The position numbers and the translations under genes were made by a program. Source: Xaviernesmea oryzae (lineage in GTDB: Bacteria; Pseudomonadota; Alphaproteobacteria; Rhizobiales; Rhizobiaceae). From it: a stretch of 64,000 nucleotides of DNA. Where the stretch lies: positions 124,001 to 188,000 of the forward strand of contig NZ_FXAF01000011.1 of the NCBI RefSeq assembly GCF_900177415.1, given 5' to 3'. The notes under the pieces are model-generated. The model was not told the DNA's origin. It made no database searches and saw only the letters and a program-made list of their open reading frames with translations. The stretch's first letter is position 1. Each line of letters starts with the position of its first letter. This document shows, one piece after another, positions 35,429 to 44,596 of this stretch.

Positions 35429-35462
35429 CGAAGGGCACCGGGTGACAAGCCGGTGCCCTTCG
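35429..35462 (+). terminator. Strong hairpin after tsf
   Basis: A perfect 13-base stem CGAAGGGCACCGG/CCGGTGCCCTTCG with an 8-base loop. It has no T-run, so termination may be partial. Confidence 0.6.
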
Positions 35463-35518
35463 TGTATCCGCAAGCCGTTTGACTTGTCCGTTGGCAGTTT
35501 TGATTTCAAGGAGCCCTC

Positions 35519-36241
35519 ATGTCGCCTCAGCCCCTCTACAAGCGTGTCTTGCTCAAGGCCTCCGGCGAAGCCCTGATGGGCAGCCAGGGTTTCGGCATCG
35601 ACGTTGCCGTGGCCGACCGGATCGCCTCCGATATCGCGGAGGCGCGCGCCATGGGCGTCGAAGTGGGCGTGGTCGTGGGCGGCGGCAATATCTTCCGCGG
35701 CGTGGCGGTCGCGTCGAAGGGCGGCGACCGGGTGACCGGCGACCACATGGGCATGCTCGGCACGGTGATCAACGCGCTGGCGCTCGCCACCTCGCTGCGC
35801 AAGCTGAATGTCGATACGGTGGTGCTTTCGGCGATCTCGATGCCGGAAATCTGCGAAAGCTTCACGCAGCTTCGCACGCTGCATCACCTCGGACAGGGCA
35901 GGGTGGTGATCTTCGCCGGCGGCACGGGCAACCCGTTCTTCACGACCGATTCGGCTGCGGCTCTGCGCGCCGCCGAGATCGGCGCCGAGGCGATCTTCAA
36001 GGGCACGCAGGTCGACGGCATCTATTCGGCCGACCCGAAGAAGGATCCGGCGGCGACCCGTTTCGAGACGCTGACCCACGGCGAAGTGCTGGAAAAGGGC
36101 CTGGCGGTGATGGATGTGGCGGCGGTCGCGCTCGCCCGCGAGAATGCGATCCCGATCATCGTGTTCTCGATCCACGAAAAGGGCGGCTTCGCGCAAATCT
36201 TGACCGGCGGCGGTCGCAAGACCATCGTAGCCGACAATTGA
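35519..36241 (+). CDS. pyrH: Uridylate kinase
   Basis: Phosphorylates UMP to UDP; a hexameric amino-acid-kinase-fold enzyme. The 240 residues begin with KRVLLKASGEALMGSQGFGID (phosphate-binding Lys) and contain VVGGGNIFRG, TVINALAL and FAGGTGNPFFTTDSAAALRA, all diagnostic. CAAGGAG precedes the ATG. frr follows after about 45 bases, the standard order tsf-pyrH-frr-uppS. Confidence 0.97.
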   Translation: MSPQPLYKRVLLKASGEALMGSQGFGIDVAVADRIASDIAEARAMGVEVGVVVGGGNIFRGVAVASKGGDRVTGDHMGMLGTVINALALATSLRKLNVDTVVLSAISMPEICESFTQLRTLHHLGQGRVVIFAGGTGNPFFTTDSAAALRAAEIGAEAIFKGTQVDGIYSADPKKDPAATRFETLTHGEVLEKGLAVMDVAAVALARENAIPIIVFSIHEKGGFAQILTGGGRKTIVADN

Positions 36242-36287
36242 CGGGCGCCCTTCGGCAGCCCGGATAACGATAAGGGAGTATATGGAG

Positions 36288-36848
36288 ATGAGTGGAGCTA
36301 TCGATCTCAACGACCTCAAGCGCCGTATGGACGGCGCCATCAACGCTTTCAAGAGCGATATCGCATCGCTGCGCACCGGCCGCGCCTCGGCCAACATTCT
36401 CGATCCGGTGACGGTGGAAGCCTACGGTTCGCGCATGCCGCTGAACCAGGTCGCCAACATCACCGTGCCGGAGCCGCGCATGCTCTCCGTCTCGGTCTGG
36501 GACAAGTCGATGGTCGGCGCGGTGGATCGCGCGATCCGCGAATCGCATCTCGGCCTGAACCCGATCGTCGACGGCCAGAACCTCCGCATCCCGCTTCCCG
36601 AACTCAACGAAGAGCGCCGCAAGTCGCTGGTCAAGGTCGCCCACGACTATGCCGAAAAAGCCAAGGTCGCGATTCGCCATGTGCGGCGCGATGGCATGGA
36701 CGGCCTGAAAAAAGCCGAAAAGGACGGGGTTATCGGCCAGGACGACAGCCGCTCGCAATCGGAGAAGGTGCAGAAGATGACGGATGATACGATTTCCGAA
36801 GTCGACCGCTTGCTTGCGGACAAAGAAAAGGAAATCATGCAGGTCTAA
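36288..36848 (+). CDS. frr: Ribosome recycling factor
   Basis: Splits post-termination ribosomes with EF-G. The 186 residues match the family length and contain DLKRRMDGAINAFKSDIASLRTGRASANILD and the C-terminal KMTDDTISEVDRLLADKEKEIMQV helix. Two ATGs are possible, 36282 and 36288; the second gives the usual length and a better distance (9 bases) from GGGAG. Confidence 0.96.
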   Translation: MSGAIDLNDLKRRMDGAINAFKSDIASLRTGRASANILDPVTVEAYGSRMPLNQVANITVPEPRMLSVSVWDKSMVGAVDRAIRESHLGLNPIVDGQNLRIPLPELNEERRKSLVKVAHDYAEKAKVAIRHVRRDGMDGLKKAEKDGVIGQDDSRSQSEKVQKMTDDTISEVDRLLADKEKEIMQV

Positions 36849-36899
36849 GAGGCGTTTATATTGCGTCTTGTCTTGGCCGCCAAAGGAACCGCGCAGAAT

Positions 36900-37643
36900 A
36901 TGGCGAATCCCGAACTTGCGATCATTCCTCAGCACGTTGCTATTATCATGGATGGCAACGGACGCTGGGCCAACAAGCGCGGGCTTCCCCGCACGGTCGG
37001 ACACAACAAGGGCGTCGAAGCGGTCCGGGAAACAGTCCGAGCGGCAGGGGAAGCGGGTGTCAGGTATCTGACGCTCTTCGCCTTTTCCTCGGAAAACTGG
37101 AGCCGTCCCGAATCGGAGGTGAACGATCTGCTCGGCCTCCTGCGCCGCTTCATCCGCCGCGACCTTGCCGAACTCCACCGCGAGAACGTCCGCATCCGGG
37201 TGATCGGCGAGCGCGAAAACCTGCGCAGCGACATTCTGCCGCTCCTGGTGGAGGCGGAGGAGACGACGCGGCACAACACCGCCCTCACGCTCGTGATCGC
37301 CTTCAACTACGGCGCCAGAAACGAGATCGCCCGCGCGGTGGCGAAGCTTGCCCGCGATGTCGAGGCGGGCCTTCTGAAGGCGTCGGATATCGATGCCGAG
37401 AAGATCAGCCGGAGCCTCGATACCGCCGACATTCCCGACCCCGACCTCATCATCCGCACCAGCGGCGAGGAGCGGCTCTCCAACTTCCTTCTGTGGCAGG
37501 CGGCCTATTCCGAGCTTGTCTTCCTGCCGGACTACTGGCCGGATTTCGACCGCAATCTCTTCTTCGATGCCCTGAAGATCTTCGCCTCGCGCGACCGGCG
37601 TTTCGGCGGCCTGTCGGCCAAGACCGCCGCGGTGGGCGGTTGA
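36900..37643 (+). CDS. uppS: Undecaprenyl diphosphate synthase (cis-prenyltransferase)
   Basis: Makes the C55 lipid carrier for peptidoglycan and O-antigen. The 247 residues have the catalytic Asp in MDGNGRWA (Asp18), the HNKGVEAVRE helix, FAFSSENWSRP and the C-terminal RTSGEERLSNFLLWQAAYSEL. The ATG at 36900 is chosen over the TTG at 36861 because it is adjacent to the conserved start. Its stop overlaps the cdsA start (TGATG). Confidence 0.96.
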   Translation: MANPELAIIPQHVAIIMDGNGRWANKRGLPRTVGHNKGVEAVRETVRAAGEAGVRYLTLFAFSSENWSRPESEVNDLLGLLRRFIRRDLAELHRENVRIRVIGERENLRSDILPLLVEAEETTRHNTALTLVIAFNYGARNEIARAVAKLARDVEAGLLKASDIDAEKISRSLDTADIPDPDLIIRTSGEERLSNFLLWQAAYSELVFLPDYWPDFDRNLFFDALKIFASRDRRFGGLSAKTAAVGG

Positions 37644-38476
37644 TGAGCCCGGAGCTCAAGCGCCGGATCATATCGGGCCTCGTTCTGGCGGTGGCCGTGC
37701 TCGCCGCCACCTGGTATGGCGGCTTTTCGTTCCGCATCGTCGCCGCGGCCATTGCCGTCCTGATATATTACGAATGGTCGACGGTGACACGGCTCGCCGA
37801 GCGCGACTTCCGGGCAAATGCCTTCGGCTGGGTCGCAATCCTGCTGATCGCCTACAATATCGTCTTCGGCGAAAGCGATCTGGCGGTTCCGCTTCTCGGC
37901 GGCTCGGCCATCACGGCCGTTCTCCTCGTCCTCTGGCGCAGGGGAAGCTGGTGGCTGCCGGGCGGCATCGTCTATGCGGGGCTGAGCGGGATTTCGCTTG
38001 CGGCGATCCGTGGCGAGGATCAGGCGGGCTTCGTCGCCACGCTCTTCATCTTCGCGGTCGTCTGGGCGACCGACATTCTCGCCTATTTCGTCGGCCGGGC
38101 GTTGCAGGGGCCGAAACTGGCGCCGAGGATATCGCCCGGCAAGACCTGGTCGGGCGCGATCGGCGGGGCCGTTTCGGGGGTGATCGCGAGTTCGGCGCTG
38201 ACGCTCGCCGTCTTTTCGCGGCTGTCCTTCTGGACGGTGGCGATCGCCTTCCTGCTGTCCGTCGCGAGCCAGGTCGGCGATCTTTTCGAGTCCTTCATCA
38301 AGCGCCGTTTCGGGGTGAAGGATTCGAGCCACCTCATTCCGGGACACGGCGGCGTCATGGATCGGGTCGACGGCCTCGTTTTTGCCTGTTTCGCGGCGTT
38401 CCTGCTAACTCTTGTTTACTCGGCCTCGACGGGCCATCTTGATACGTCTGTTGCAGGCTTCCTCTTCGGATTTTGA
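37643..38476 (+). CDS. cdsA: Phosphatidate cytidylyltransferase
   Basis: Makes CDP-diacylglycerol, precursor of all membrane phospholipids. The 277-residue polytopic membrane protein ends with the CDS signature DLFESFIKRRFGVKDSSHLIPGHGGVMDRVDGL, including the metal-binding Asp residues, preceded by ISPGKTWSGAIGG. About seven to eight hydrophobic segments are visible. The ATG at 37643 overlaps the uppS stop. rseP follows after 39 bases. Confidence 0.95.
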   Translation: MSPELKRRIISGLVLAVAVLAATWYGGFSFRIVAAAIAVLIYYEWSTVTRLAERDFRANAFGWVAILLIAYNIVFGESDLAVPLLGGSAITAVLLVLWRRGSWWLPGGIVYAGLSGISLAAIRGEDQAGFVATLFIFAVVWATDILAYFVGRALQGPKLAPRISPGKTWSGAIGGAVSGVIASSALTLAVFSRLSFWTVAIAFLLSVASQVGDLFESFIKRRFGVKDSSHLIPGHGGVMDRVDGLVFACFAAFLLTLVYSASTGHLDTSVAGFLFGF

Positions 38477-38515
38477 AGTTGCCGCGACCGATGTCTTGTT
38501 GAAACGGAAAATTTG

Positions 38516-39637
38516 ATGGCCATACTCAGCTTCGTCACCGGCTACATAATTCCCTTCATCCTCGTGCTCTCGCTGCTCGTCTTCGTGCACGAGATGGGAC
38601 ATTATCTCGTCGGGCGCTGGTGCGGCATCCGGGTTACCGCCTTCTCGGTGGGTTTCGGTCCGGAACTCTTCGGCTTCACCGATCGCCACGGCACGCGCTG
38701 GAAGCTTTCCGCAATCCCGCTCGGCGGCTACGTGAAGTTCTTCGGCGACGAGGACGCGGCCAGCCTGCCGGATGCGAGCGGACTTCAAGGCATGAGCGAG
38801 GAAGAGAAGGCGCAGACACTTGCCGGCGCCAGATTGTGGAAGCGCGCCGCGACCGTGGCAGCCGGGCCGATCGCCAATTTCATTCTCGCGATCGCGATCT
38901 TCGCGGTCCTGTTCAGCGTCTACGGCAAGGTCGTCGCCGATCCGGTCGTCGCCGAGGTGCAGCCCGACAGTGCCGCGCTGGCCGCCGGCGTGCAGCCGGG
39001 CGACCGGCTCGTGGCGCTCGACGGTTCGCGCATCTCGACCTTCGACGACGTGCGGCGCTACGTCAGCATCCGTCCGGAAACGCCGATCGTCGTGACGGTC
39101 GAACGCGACGGCCAAAATATCGATCTGCCGATGGTCCCGAAGCGGAGCGAGATCACCGACCAGTTCGGCAACAAGGTCGAGCTCGGCCTGATCGGCATCG
39201 TCACCAACGAGCAGAGGGGCAATTTCCGGGTCGAGAGCTTCACGCCGCTGCAGGCGGTGGGCGAAGGCATCCGCGAAACGGGCCACATCATCACCGGCAC
39301 GTTCCGCTATATCGGCAATCTCGTGACCGGCCGCATGAAGGCCGACCAGCTCGGCGGACCGGTGCGCGTCGCGCAAGCTTCGGGCCAGATGGCGACGCTA
39401 GGTTTTGCCGCGGTGGTGCAGCTTGCCGCCGTTCTGTCGGTCTCGATCGGGCTTTTGAACCTGATGCCGGTGCCGGTTCTCGACGGCGGGCATCTCGTCT
39501 TCTATGCGATCGAGGCGGTGCGGGGCAGGCCGCTCGGAGCGGGTGCGCAGGAGATCGCCTTCCGCATCGGCCTTGCGATGGTTTTGAGCCTGATGGTCTT
39601 CGCGACCTTCAACGACATCAGCAACCTGATCGGTTGA
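38516..39637 (+). CDS. rseP: RIP site-2 zinc metalloprotease
   Basis: Cleaves transmembrane substrates inside the bilayer in envelope-stress and cell-cycle signalling (RseP/MmpA family). The 373 residues have HEMGH (His25, Glu26, His29) in the first membrane helix, a PDZ domain at about 120-205 (VVAEVQPDSAALAAGVQPGDRL) and the C-terminal LDG motif in PVPVLDGGHL. The ATG at 38516 is preferred to the TTG one codon before. bamA follows after about 200 bases with a leader hairpin. Confidence 0.95.
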   Translation: MAILSFVTGYIIPFILVLSLLVFVHEMGHYLVGRWCGIRVTAFSVGFGPELFGFTDRHGTRWKLSAIPLGGYVKFFGDEDAASLPDASGLQGMSEEEKAQTLAGARLWKRAATVAAGPIANFILAIAIFAVLFSVYGKVVADPVVAEVQPDSAALAAGVQPGDRLVALDGSRISTFDDVRRYVSIRPETPIVVTVERDGQNIDLPMVPKRSEITDQFGNKVELGLIGIVTNEQRGNFRVESFTPLQAVGEGIRETGHIITGTFRYIGNLVTGRMKADQLGGPVRVAQASGQMATLGFAAVVQLAAVLSVSIGLLNLMPVPVLDGGHLVFYAIEAVRGRPLGAGAQEIAFRIGLAMVLSLMVFATFNDISNLIG

Positions 39638-39687
39638 TGTCCTTCAAATTATGAAGGAAACTGTTTATTCACCATATTCATAACAGT

Positions 39688-39709
39688 TGCGTGGCCATTG
39701 GGTCACGCA
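39688..39709 (+). other. Hairpin in the bamA leader region
   Basis: TGCGTG/CACGCA with a 10-base loop lies in the 198 bases between rseP and bamA. It could be an rseP 3' end or part of the bamA 5' leader; there is no T-run. Confidence 0.3.
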
Positions 39710-39835
39710 TGAGAAGGAAGTAAACAGAAATTAACACGATAGCTTGCTTGTAGGGCAAAAGAAGGTAAAACGACACACGTGGCCGGAGTCGGGCTCCACC
39801 CGCCGAGGGACAACGGGAAAAGGTAAGAATTGAAA

Positions 39836-42202
39836 ATGAAGGCTGGTTCAAAGTTTTTGAACGCAGTGTCGGCGTTTGCGCTGTCTGCTAGTGTTGTTGC
39901 ATCGGGCGCAGGTGTACTGGTACTTGCTTCTGCACCTTCTGCCGAAGCGGCGGTGATCCGGAATGTACAGGTTCGCGGCGCTCAGAGGGCAGGCGAAGAA
40001 GCCGTTCGTTCCAATCTGACCATCCGCCCGGGTGTCAGCTTTTCGAACAACGATATCGATGAATCCGTACGCCGGCTCTATTCGACCGGCTACTTTTCCG
40101 ATGTCCGCATCAGCGTTTCCGGCAGCACGCTGGTCGTGACGGTGAGTGAAAACGAGCTCGTCAACCAGGTCGTGTTCAACGGCAACCGCAAGATCACCGA
40201 CGAGAAGCTGCAGGCTGCGGTGCAGACCCAGCCGCTCGGCCCCTACAGCCAGACCATGATCAACGCGGATATCGAGCGTCTGCGCGAAGCCTATCGTGCG
40301 ATCGGCCGCAGCGACGTGGAGATCACCACCCAGACCGCTCCGGTCGGCCAGGGCCGCGTCAACCTCGCCTTCGTCATCAACGAAGGCGATCGCACGAAGA
40401 TCGCCGACATCAATTTCGTCGGCAACCAGGCCTATGGCGACGGCCGCCTGAAATCCGTGATCATCACCAAGGAATCCGGCCCGCTGTCCTTCCTAACCCG
40501 CAAGGACGTCTACAGCGAGGACAAGCTGCGCGCCGACGAGGATGCGCTGCGCCAGTTCTATTACAATCACGGTTATCCGGACTTCCGGGTGATCTCGTCG
40601 GAAGCCGTTCTCGACGAGGCCGACAACAAGTACAACATCACCTTCACGGTCGAGGAAGGCCAGCGCTACCAGTATGGCGCCATCGGTGTCGAATCGACGG
40701 TGGAGGGCATCAGCAGCGAGGACCTTCAGGGGCTCGTCCAGACCCGCGCCGGCAATACCTATGACGCCCGCGAGATCCAGAAGACGATGGAGGCGATCTC
40801 CAAGCGTGTCGCCGCCGCCGGCTATCCGTTCGCCCGCGTCACGCCGCGCGGCGACCGCAACATGGAAAACCATACGATCGGCGTCTCCTATCTCGTCGAC
40901 CAGGGCGAGCGCGCCTATGTCGAGCGCATCGAGATCCGCGGCAATACCCGCACGCGCGACTATGTCGTCCGTCGCGAATTCGATTTCAGCGAAGGCGATG
41001 CGTTCAATCAGGAAATGATTTCGCGCGCCAAGCGCCGCCTTGAAGCGCTCGGCTATTTCACGACGGTCAACATCTCGACCGCCCAGGGCAGCGCGCCGGA
41101 TCGCGTCGTCGTCGTGGTGGATGTGGAAGACCAGCCGACCGGTTCGTTCGGTATCGGTGCCGGTTACTCGGCCGGCGGCGACGGCTTCATTCTGGAAGCG
41201 TCGATTGAAGAGAAGAACTTCCTGGGTCGCGGCCAGTTCATTCGCGTCGCGGTCGGCGGCGGTCTTGACGATGCCCGCAGCTACAACATTTCGTTCACCG
41301 AGCCTTATTTCCTCGGTTACCGCCTGGCGGCCGGCTTCGACCTCTTCAAGAGTTCGACGTCTTCGAACGACTATTACGACTATGAGGAACAGGGCGTCAC
41401 GTTGCGCGTGACGGCGCCGATCACCGAGGATCTGGCGACGACGTTCCGCTATACCTATAAGGAAATCAAGTACGAGAACGACGGCGCTTTCGGCGCCGAC
41501 GGCGATCCGGCGACCACTGCGGACAACCGGGTGTCCGACCCCTACATCGATCTGATCGACGGATCGCCGTGGGTCCAGTCCTCAGTCTCGCAGACCCTCA
41601 CCTACAACACGCTCGACAGCCAGACGCTGCCGCGTGAAGGCATCTACGCGACGTTCACGCATGAATATGCCGGCCTTGGCGGGGACTCCGAATTCTACAA
41701 GATTTCGGCACGTGCACGTTATTTCCAGACGCTTTCGACCGAGGCTGACCTCATCGGCTCCATCGCTGTGGGTGCCGGTCACGTCTTCTCCACCGGCGGT
41801 GATCTGAACGTCTTCGACCAGTTCACCATCGGCGGCCGCCAGATTCGCGGCTTCGAGAACGACGGTATCGGCCCGCGGACGACCGAGCACGGCGATTCCC
41901 TGGGCGGCACCACATACTTCACGGCCTCCGCCGAAGTATCCATGCCGATGCCGGCTTTCCCGGAAGATTTCGGCCTGCGTGCTGCTTTCTTCGCCGATGC
42001 CGGTACGCTTTACGGCAACGACGTCAACCCGGGCACCACTGGGGTCGAGGGTACGGGCATGTCGTGGCGCGCTTCGGTGGGCGCCGGCATCATGTGGGCA
42101 TCGCCGTTCGGCAACATCCGGTTCGACTACGCCCAGCCGATCGTCAAGGAAGACTTCGACGAGACCCAGGAATTCCGGTTCAGCATGGCGAACCAGTTCT
42201 GA
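39836..42202 (+). CDS. bamA: Outer membrane protein assembly factor BamA
   Basis: Central barrel of the BAM complex that inserts outer-membrane proteins. The 788 residues have a signal peptide cut near SAEA-AVI, five POTRA domains (about residues 40-430; the first begins VIRNVQVRGAQRAGEEAVRSNL) and a C-terminal 16-strand Omp85 barrel with FTIGGRQIRGFENDG (the conserved RGF loop), ending in RFSMANQF. A TTG two codons upstream (39830) has better spacing to AAGG and may be the true start. It begins the lipid A gene run. Confidence 0.96.
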   Translation: MKAGSKFLNAVSAFALSASVVASGAGVLVLASAPSAEAAVIRNVQVRGAQRAGEEAVRSNLTIRPGVSFSNNDIDESVRRLYSTGYFSDVRISVSGSTLVVTVSENELVNQVVFNGNRKITDEKLQAAVQTQPLGPYSQTMINADIERLREAYRAIGRSDVEITTQTAPVGQGRVNLAFVINEGDRTKIADINFVGNQAYGDGRLKSVIITKESGPLSFLTRKDVYSEDKLRADEDALRQFYYNHGYPDFRVISSEAVLDEADNKYNITFTVEEGQRYQYGAIGVESTVEGISSEDLQGLVQTRAGNTYDAREIQKTMEAISKRVAAAGYPFARVTPRGDRNMENHTIGVSYLVDQGERAYVERIEIRGNTRTRDYVVRREFDFSEGDAFNQEMISRAKRRLEALGYFTTVNISTAQGSAPDRVVVVVDVEDQPTGSFGIGAGYSAGGDGFILEASIEEKNFLGRGQFIRVAVGGGLDDARSYNISFTEPYFLGYRLAAGFDLFKSSTSSNDYYDYEEQGVTLRVTAPITEDLATTFRYTYKEIKYENDGAFGADGDPATTADNRVSDPYIDLIDGSPWVQSSVSQTLTYNTLDSQTLPREGIYATFTHEYAGLGGDSEFYKISARARYFQTLSTEADLIGSIAVGAGHVFSTGGDLNVFDQFTIGGRQIRGFENDGIGPRTTEHGDSLGGTTYFTASAEVSMPMPAFPEDFGLRAAFFADAGTLYGNDVNPGTTGVEGTGMSWRASVGAGIMWASPFGNIRFDYAQPIVKEDFDETQEFRFSMANQF

Positions 42203-42253
42203 TCGTTTCCGCTCGCGACGGCGAGCGGAAATCTGTTCTGGAGTTCGGGCTTT

Positions 42254-43321
42254 ATGGACCCCAATGAATTCTTTCCGCCCCATGAAGGCGTGAGCCTGCG
42301 CGAGTTGGCCACCCGTCTTGGGGCAGAACTGCTTGACGCAGACGCCGGCGACCGGTTGATCCGGTCCGTGGCGCCGGTGACGCGTGCCGGCGAGGGGCAG
42401 ATCTGTTACATTCTTTCCCGCAAGAACCGGCAGGAGCTCGAAAGCTGCAAGGCGTCCGCCATCCTGTGTGACGCCTCGATCCGGCCGATCGTTCCGGAGC
42501 ATATTCCGGTCCTGCTGACGAAGACGCCGCATACCGCCTTTGCCCAGGCCGGAGCGATCCTGCATCCGGTCGCCTTGCGGCCCGCACCGGTCACGTCCTC
42601 GCCCGCGGGCATCTCGCCGGCGGCCTTCGTCGATCCGACCGCAAGGCTCGAGCCGGGCGTGGAGGTCGAGCCCATGGCCGTGATCGGCGCGCGGGCGGAG
42701 ATAGGCAGCGGCACCCGCATCGGCGCCGGCGCCGTTATCGGCGCCGATGTCAAGATAGGCCGCGATTGCACGATAGCCGCAGGCGCGAGCATCCTGGCCT
42801 CGCTTATCGGCAACGGCGTTATCGTCCACAACGGCGCCCGCATCGGCCAGGACGGTTTCGGTTATGCGCCCGGCCCGAAGGGCATGCTGAAGATCGTGCA
42901 GGTCGGCCGCGTCATCATCCAGGACAATGTCGAGATCGGCGCCAACACGACGATCGACCGCGGCACGATGGACGATACGGTGATCGGCGAGGGCACGAAA
43001 ATCGACAATCAGGTCCAGGTCGGGCATAACGTCCGCATCGGCCGCCATTGCGGCATCGTCGCTGGGGTGGGGATTGCCGGTTCGGCGAAGATCGGCAACG
43101 GCGTGATGATCGGCGGCGCCACCGGTATCAATGGACACATCTCCATTGGCGACGGCGTGCAGATTGCGGCCATGAGCGGCGTGGTGGCAGATATTCCGGC
43201 CGGAGCCCGGTACGGTGGGATTCCGGCCCGTCCGCTGCAGGATTTCCTGCGCGACATGGCTGAAATCATGGCGCGGTCGGACGAGCGGGCGAAGCGTAAA
43301 GGAGAGAAGAAAAATGACTGA
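42254..43321 (+). CDS. lpxD: UDP-3-O-(3-hydroxymyristoyl)glucosamine N-acyltransferase
   Basis: Third step of lipid A synthesis, N-acylation. The 355 residues have an N-terminal uridine-binding domain (LRELATRLGAEL) and a hexapeptide left-handed beta-helix (about 110-310) with the catalytic His region in NQVQVGHNVRIGRHCGIVAG. The C-terminal helix overlaps fabZ by 8 bases, an arrangement implying translational coupling within lpxD-fabZ-lpxA-lpxI-lpxB. Confidence 0.96.
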   Translation: MDPNEFFPPHEGVSLRELATRLGAELLDADAGDRLIRSVAPVTRAGEGQICYILSRKNRQELESCKASAILCDASIRPIVPEHIPVLLTKTPHTAFAQAGAILHPVALRPAPVTSSPAGISPAAFVDPTARLEPGVEVEPMAVIGARAEIGSGTRIGAGAVIGADVKIGRDCTIAAGASILASLIGNGVIVHNGARIGQDGFGYAPGPKGMLKIVQVGRVIIQDNVEIGANTTIDRGTMDDTVIGEGTKIDNQVQVGHNVRIGRHCGIVAGVGIAGSAKIGNGVMIGGATGINGHISIGDGVQIAAMSGVVADIPAGARYGGIPARPLQDFLRDMAEIMARSDERAKRKGEKKND

Positions 43322-43778
43322 TGAGACCAAGCCGGAGCTCGGTGCGGCCGATATTCAGGAAATCATGAAGCTGCTGCCTCACCGTTACCCCTTTTTGCTG
43401 GTCGACAAGATCGTCGAGATCGACGGCGACAATTCCGCGATCGGCATCAAGAACGTAACGGCCAGCGAGCCGCATTTCTCGGGCCATTTTCCGGACCGTC
43501 CGATCATGCCGGGCGTTCTTCTGATCGAAGGCATGGCCCAGACGGCAGGCGCAATCTGTGCGCGCAAGGAAGGCGAGGGCGGATACCTGGTCTATTTCAT
43601 GACCATCGACAACGCCCGTTTCCGCAAGCCGGTCGTTCCGGGCGACCGGGTCGAATACCACGTCACCAAGCAGAAGCAGCGCGGCAATATCTGGAAGTTC
43701 CATTGCGACGCCAAGGTGGATGGCGTACTGGTTGCGGAAGCGGATATCGGCGCGATGATGCGCAAGGGAAGTGAATGA
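43314..43778 (+). CDS. fabZ: 3-hydroxyacyl-ACP dehydratase FabZ
   Basis: Dehydrates 3-hydroxyacyl-ACP in fatty-acid synthesis, in competition with LpxA/LpxD for hydroxyacyl-ACP. The 154-residue hot-dog protein contains LLPHRYPFLLVDKI with the catalytic His, and HFSGHFPDRPIMPGVLLIEGMAQTAG with the active-site Glu. The start at 43314 lies within lpxD and the stop overlaps lpxA (ATGA). Confidence 0.97.
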   Translation: MTDETKPELGAADIQEIMKLLPHRYPFLLVDKIVEIDGDNSAIGIKNVTASEPHFSGHFPDRPIMPGVLLIEGMAQTAGAICARKEGEGGYLVYFMTIDNARFRKPVVPGDRVEYHVTKQKQRGNIWKFHCDAKVDGVLVAEADIGAMMRKGSE

Positions 43779-44590
43779 ATAGGATTGCAGCCAGCGCACG
43801 CATCCATCCGCTTGCGGTTGTCGAAGATGGTGCCGTTATCGGCGAGAATGTCGTCGTCGGCCCTTTTTCGCATGTCGGTCCGCGTGTCGTGCTGAAGGAC
43901 GGCGTCGAGCTGATGTCGCATGCGGTGGTGACGGGCAATACGCAGATCGGCCGCAATTGCCGCATCTTTCCGATGGCGGTGATCGGCGGCGTCTCCCAGA
44001 GCCTTCACGAGGCCGGCGAGGATTCATCGCTGGTGGTCGGCGACAACTGCACCATCCGCGAAGGCGTCACGATGAACAGCGGCACGGTGGGCGGCGGCGG
44101 CAAGACCGTCGTCGGCAGCAACTGCCTGTTCCTGGCGAATTCCCATGTGGCGCACGATTGCCGGCTCGGCGACGGCATCATCATGTCGAACAATGTCATG
44201 CTGGCCGGCCATGTGCATGTGGCGGACCGGGCGATTTTGGGCGGCGGCTGCGCGGTGCACCAGTTCACCCGCATCGGTCGCCAGGCCTTCATCGGCGGGC
44301 TTTCGGCCGTCAATTACGACGTCATTCCCTATGGCATGCTGAACGGCAACCCGGGAGTCCTGGGCGGGCTAAACGTGGTCGGCATGACGCGCGCCGGCAT
44401 CGAACGCTCGACGATCCATACCGTGCGGCGCGCCTTCAAGCAGATTTTCGAGGGCGAGGGGAATATCCGCAACAATGCGGCGGCCATCCGTGACGATTAC
44501 GCCGACTGCAAGGAAGTGATGGAAATTCTCGATTTCATCGCCGCCGACAGCGATCGGGCGCTTTCTTCGCCGTTCCGCGGCAAGGGCTGA
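43775..44590 (+). CDS. lpxA: UDP-N-acetylglucosamine acyltransferase
   Basis: First acylation of lipid A synthesis. The 271-residue protein is a left-handed beta-helix of hexapeptide repeats with the catalytic His in NSHVAHDCRLGDG and the C-terminal helical domain (GLNVVGMTRAGIERSTIHTVRRAFKQIF). It overlaps fabZ by four bases and is followed by lpxI after six. Confidence 0.97.
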   Translation: MNRIAASARIHPLAVVEDGAVIGENVVVGPFSHVGPRVVLKDGVELMSHAVVTGNTQIGRNCRIFPMAVIGGVSQSLHEAGEDSSLVVGDNCTIREGVTMNSGTVGGGGKTVVGSNCLFLANSHVAHDCRLGDGIIMSNNVMLAGHVHVADRAILGGGCAVHQFTRIGRQAFIGGLSAVNYDVIPYGMLNGNPGVLGGLNVVGMTRAGIERSTIHTVRRAFKQIFEGEGNIRNNAAAIRDDYADCKEVMEILDFIAADSDRALSSPFRGKG

Positions 44591-44596
44591 TCCCTC